A DNA stretch of 14,538 bases from CAYMKL01 sp964390805 (GTDB lineage Bacteria; Chloroflexota; Anaerolineae; VGOG01). The notes beneath the pieces are model-generated. The model was not told where the DNA came from. It was given only the letters and a program-made list of their open reading frames with translations, and ran no database searches. Below, in pieces: positions 14,374 to 14,538 of this stretch; position 1 is the stretch's first letter, and each line of letters opens with the position of its first letter. The translations under genes and the position numbers were made by a program. Where the stretch lies: positions 1 through 14,538 of the forward strand of contig CAYMKL010000156.1 in NCBI GenBank assembly GCA_964390805.1, written 5' to 3'.

Positions 14374-14537
14374 TGCTCTATCTCCCTTATGAGTGCTTGT
14401 AGGGTGTCAAAACGGTAATGGGCCACCAGTTCCGCCAGGGCCGTAGCCAATGGTGCGTCGCCCTCGGCAATCTGGTCAACCAGCACGGCTTTCTCATAAA
14501 ACCTGAGTTGGCAAAGTAGACGCAGTGGCATATACTG
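14370..14537 (-). CDS. C-terminal 55 codons of an unrecognised protein
   Basis: Reading the minus strand from the right edge, one frame stays open to a TGA at 14372-14370 that overlaps the next kinase ATG as ATGA. The fragment ends LQALIREIEQ and is predicted helical: RLLCQLRFYEKAVLVDQIAEG followed by ATALAELVAHYRFDTLQAL. The closing pattern of an ALAELV-type helix and a hydrophobic tail resembles the extreme C-termini of some large signalling ATPases and hybrid kinases, but that is a weak resemblance and I do not assign a function. The 4-base overlap makes it part of the same operon as the kinase. Confidence 0.7.
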   Translation of the reverse strand, partial: QYMPLRLLCQLRFYEKAVLVDQIAEGDAPLATALAELVAHYRFDTLQALIREIEQ

Positions 14538-14538
14538 A

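Overview
The window is a draft-quality bacterial contig with one 10-N scaffold gap (5819-5828). Every gene I can support lies on the minus strand, so genes are read from high to low coordinates. Nearly the whole window is signal transduction: three very large multi-PAS sensor histidine kinases, a fourth protein made of tandem HAMP domains that runs off the left edge, two response regulators, a periplasmic-type binding lipoprotein and a small four-helix-bundle protein. The DNA is GC-rich. Long soluble PAS/GAF kinases, a free-standing four-helix-bundle (S23-type) gene and purine-rich or AATCGCAAATC-type intergenic repeats fit a free-living environmental lineage such as Chloroflexota (Anaerolineae-like). 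That placement is inference; no rRNA or marker gene is present.

Layout in transcription order. (1) 14537-14370: C-terminal 55 codons of an unrecognised protein, overlapping the next start by ATGA. (2) 14373-11476: REC-PAS-PAS-PAS-GAF-HisKA-HATPase kinase. (3) 11465-11395: a 71-bp nearly perfect palindrome flanked by a 10-bp direct repeat that includes the kinase stop codon. (4) 11325-7705: REC-4xPAS-2xGAF kinase with a DegS/NarX-type HisKA_3 core. (5) 7649-7299: four-helix-bundle protein, bracketed by two 54-bp direct repeats, each running from a stop codon to the next Shine-Dalgarno. (6) 7239-6589: NarL-type response regulator, the natural partner of kinase (4). (7) 6513-6481: a clear intrinsic terminator. 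(8) 6461-6433: a good sigma70-like promoter, followed by a pair of perfect 15-bp inverted repeats. (9) 6299-5895: a receiver-only response regulator whose 3' end falls in an 18-nt homopolymer. (10) 5916-5670: two diverged 72-bp repeat copies, homopolymer tracts and the N gap. (11) 5641-4649: NMT1/THI5-like substrate-binding lipoprotein, joined by a TGATG overlap to (12) 4649-1368: membrane dCache-HAMP-PAS-GAF-PAS-HisKA kinase. (13) 1232-<1: the HAMP-repeat protein.

Working model. Two signalling modules stand side by side, separated by the terminator. The upstream one is cytoplasmic: REC-headed kinases receive phosphoryl groups and cytosolic cues through PAS/GAF domains, and the HisKA_3 kinase drives the LuxR-type regulator to change transcription. 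The downstream one is envelope-facing: a lipoprotein that binds a small molecule is made stoichiometrically with a membrane dCache kinase, with no transporter permease or ATPase in the visible part of the operon. This suggests the binding protein is a ligand-presenting sensor subunit. The receiver-only regulator and the HAMP-array protein are candidate outputs or relays. The kinase cores of (2) and (12) are close paralogues, and the PAS linkers share near-identical 20-40 bp DNA stretches, so the cluster has probably grown by duplication and domain shuffling.
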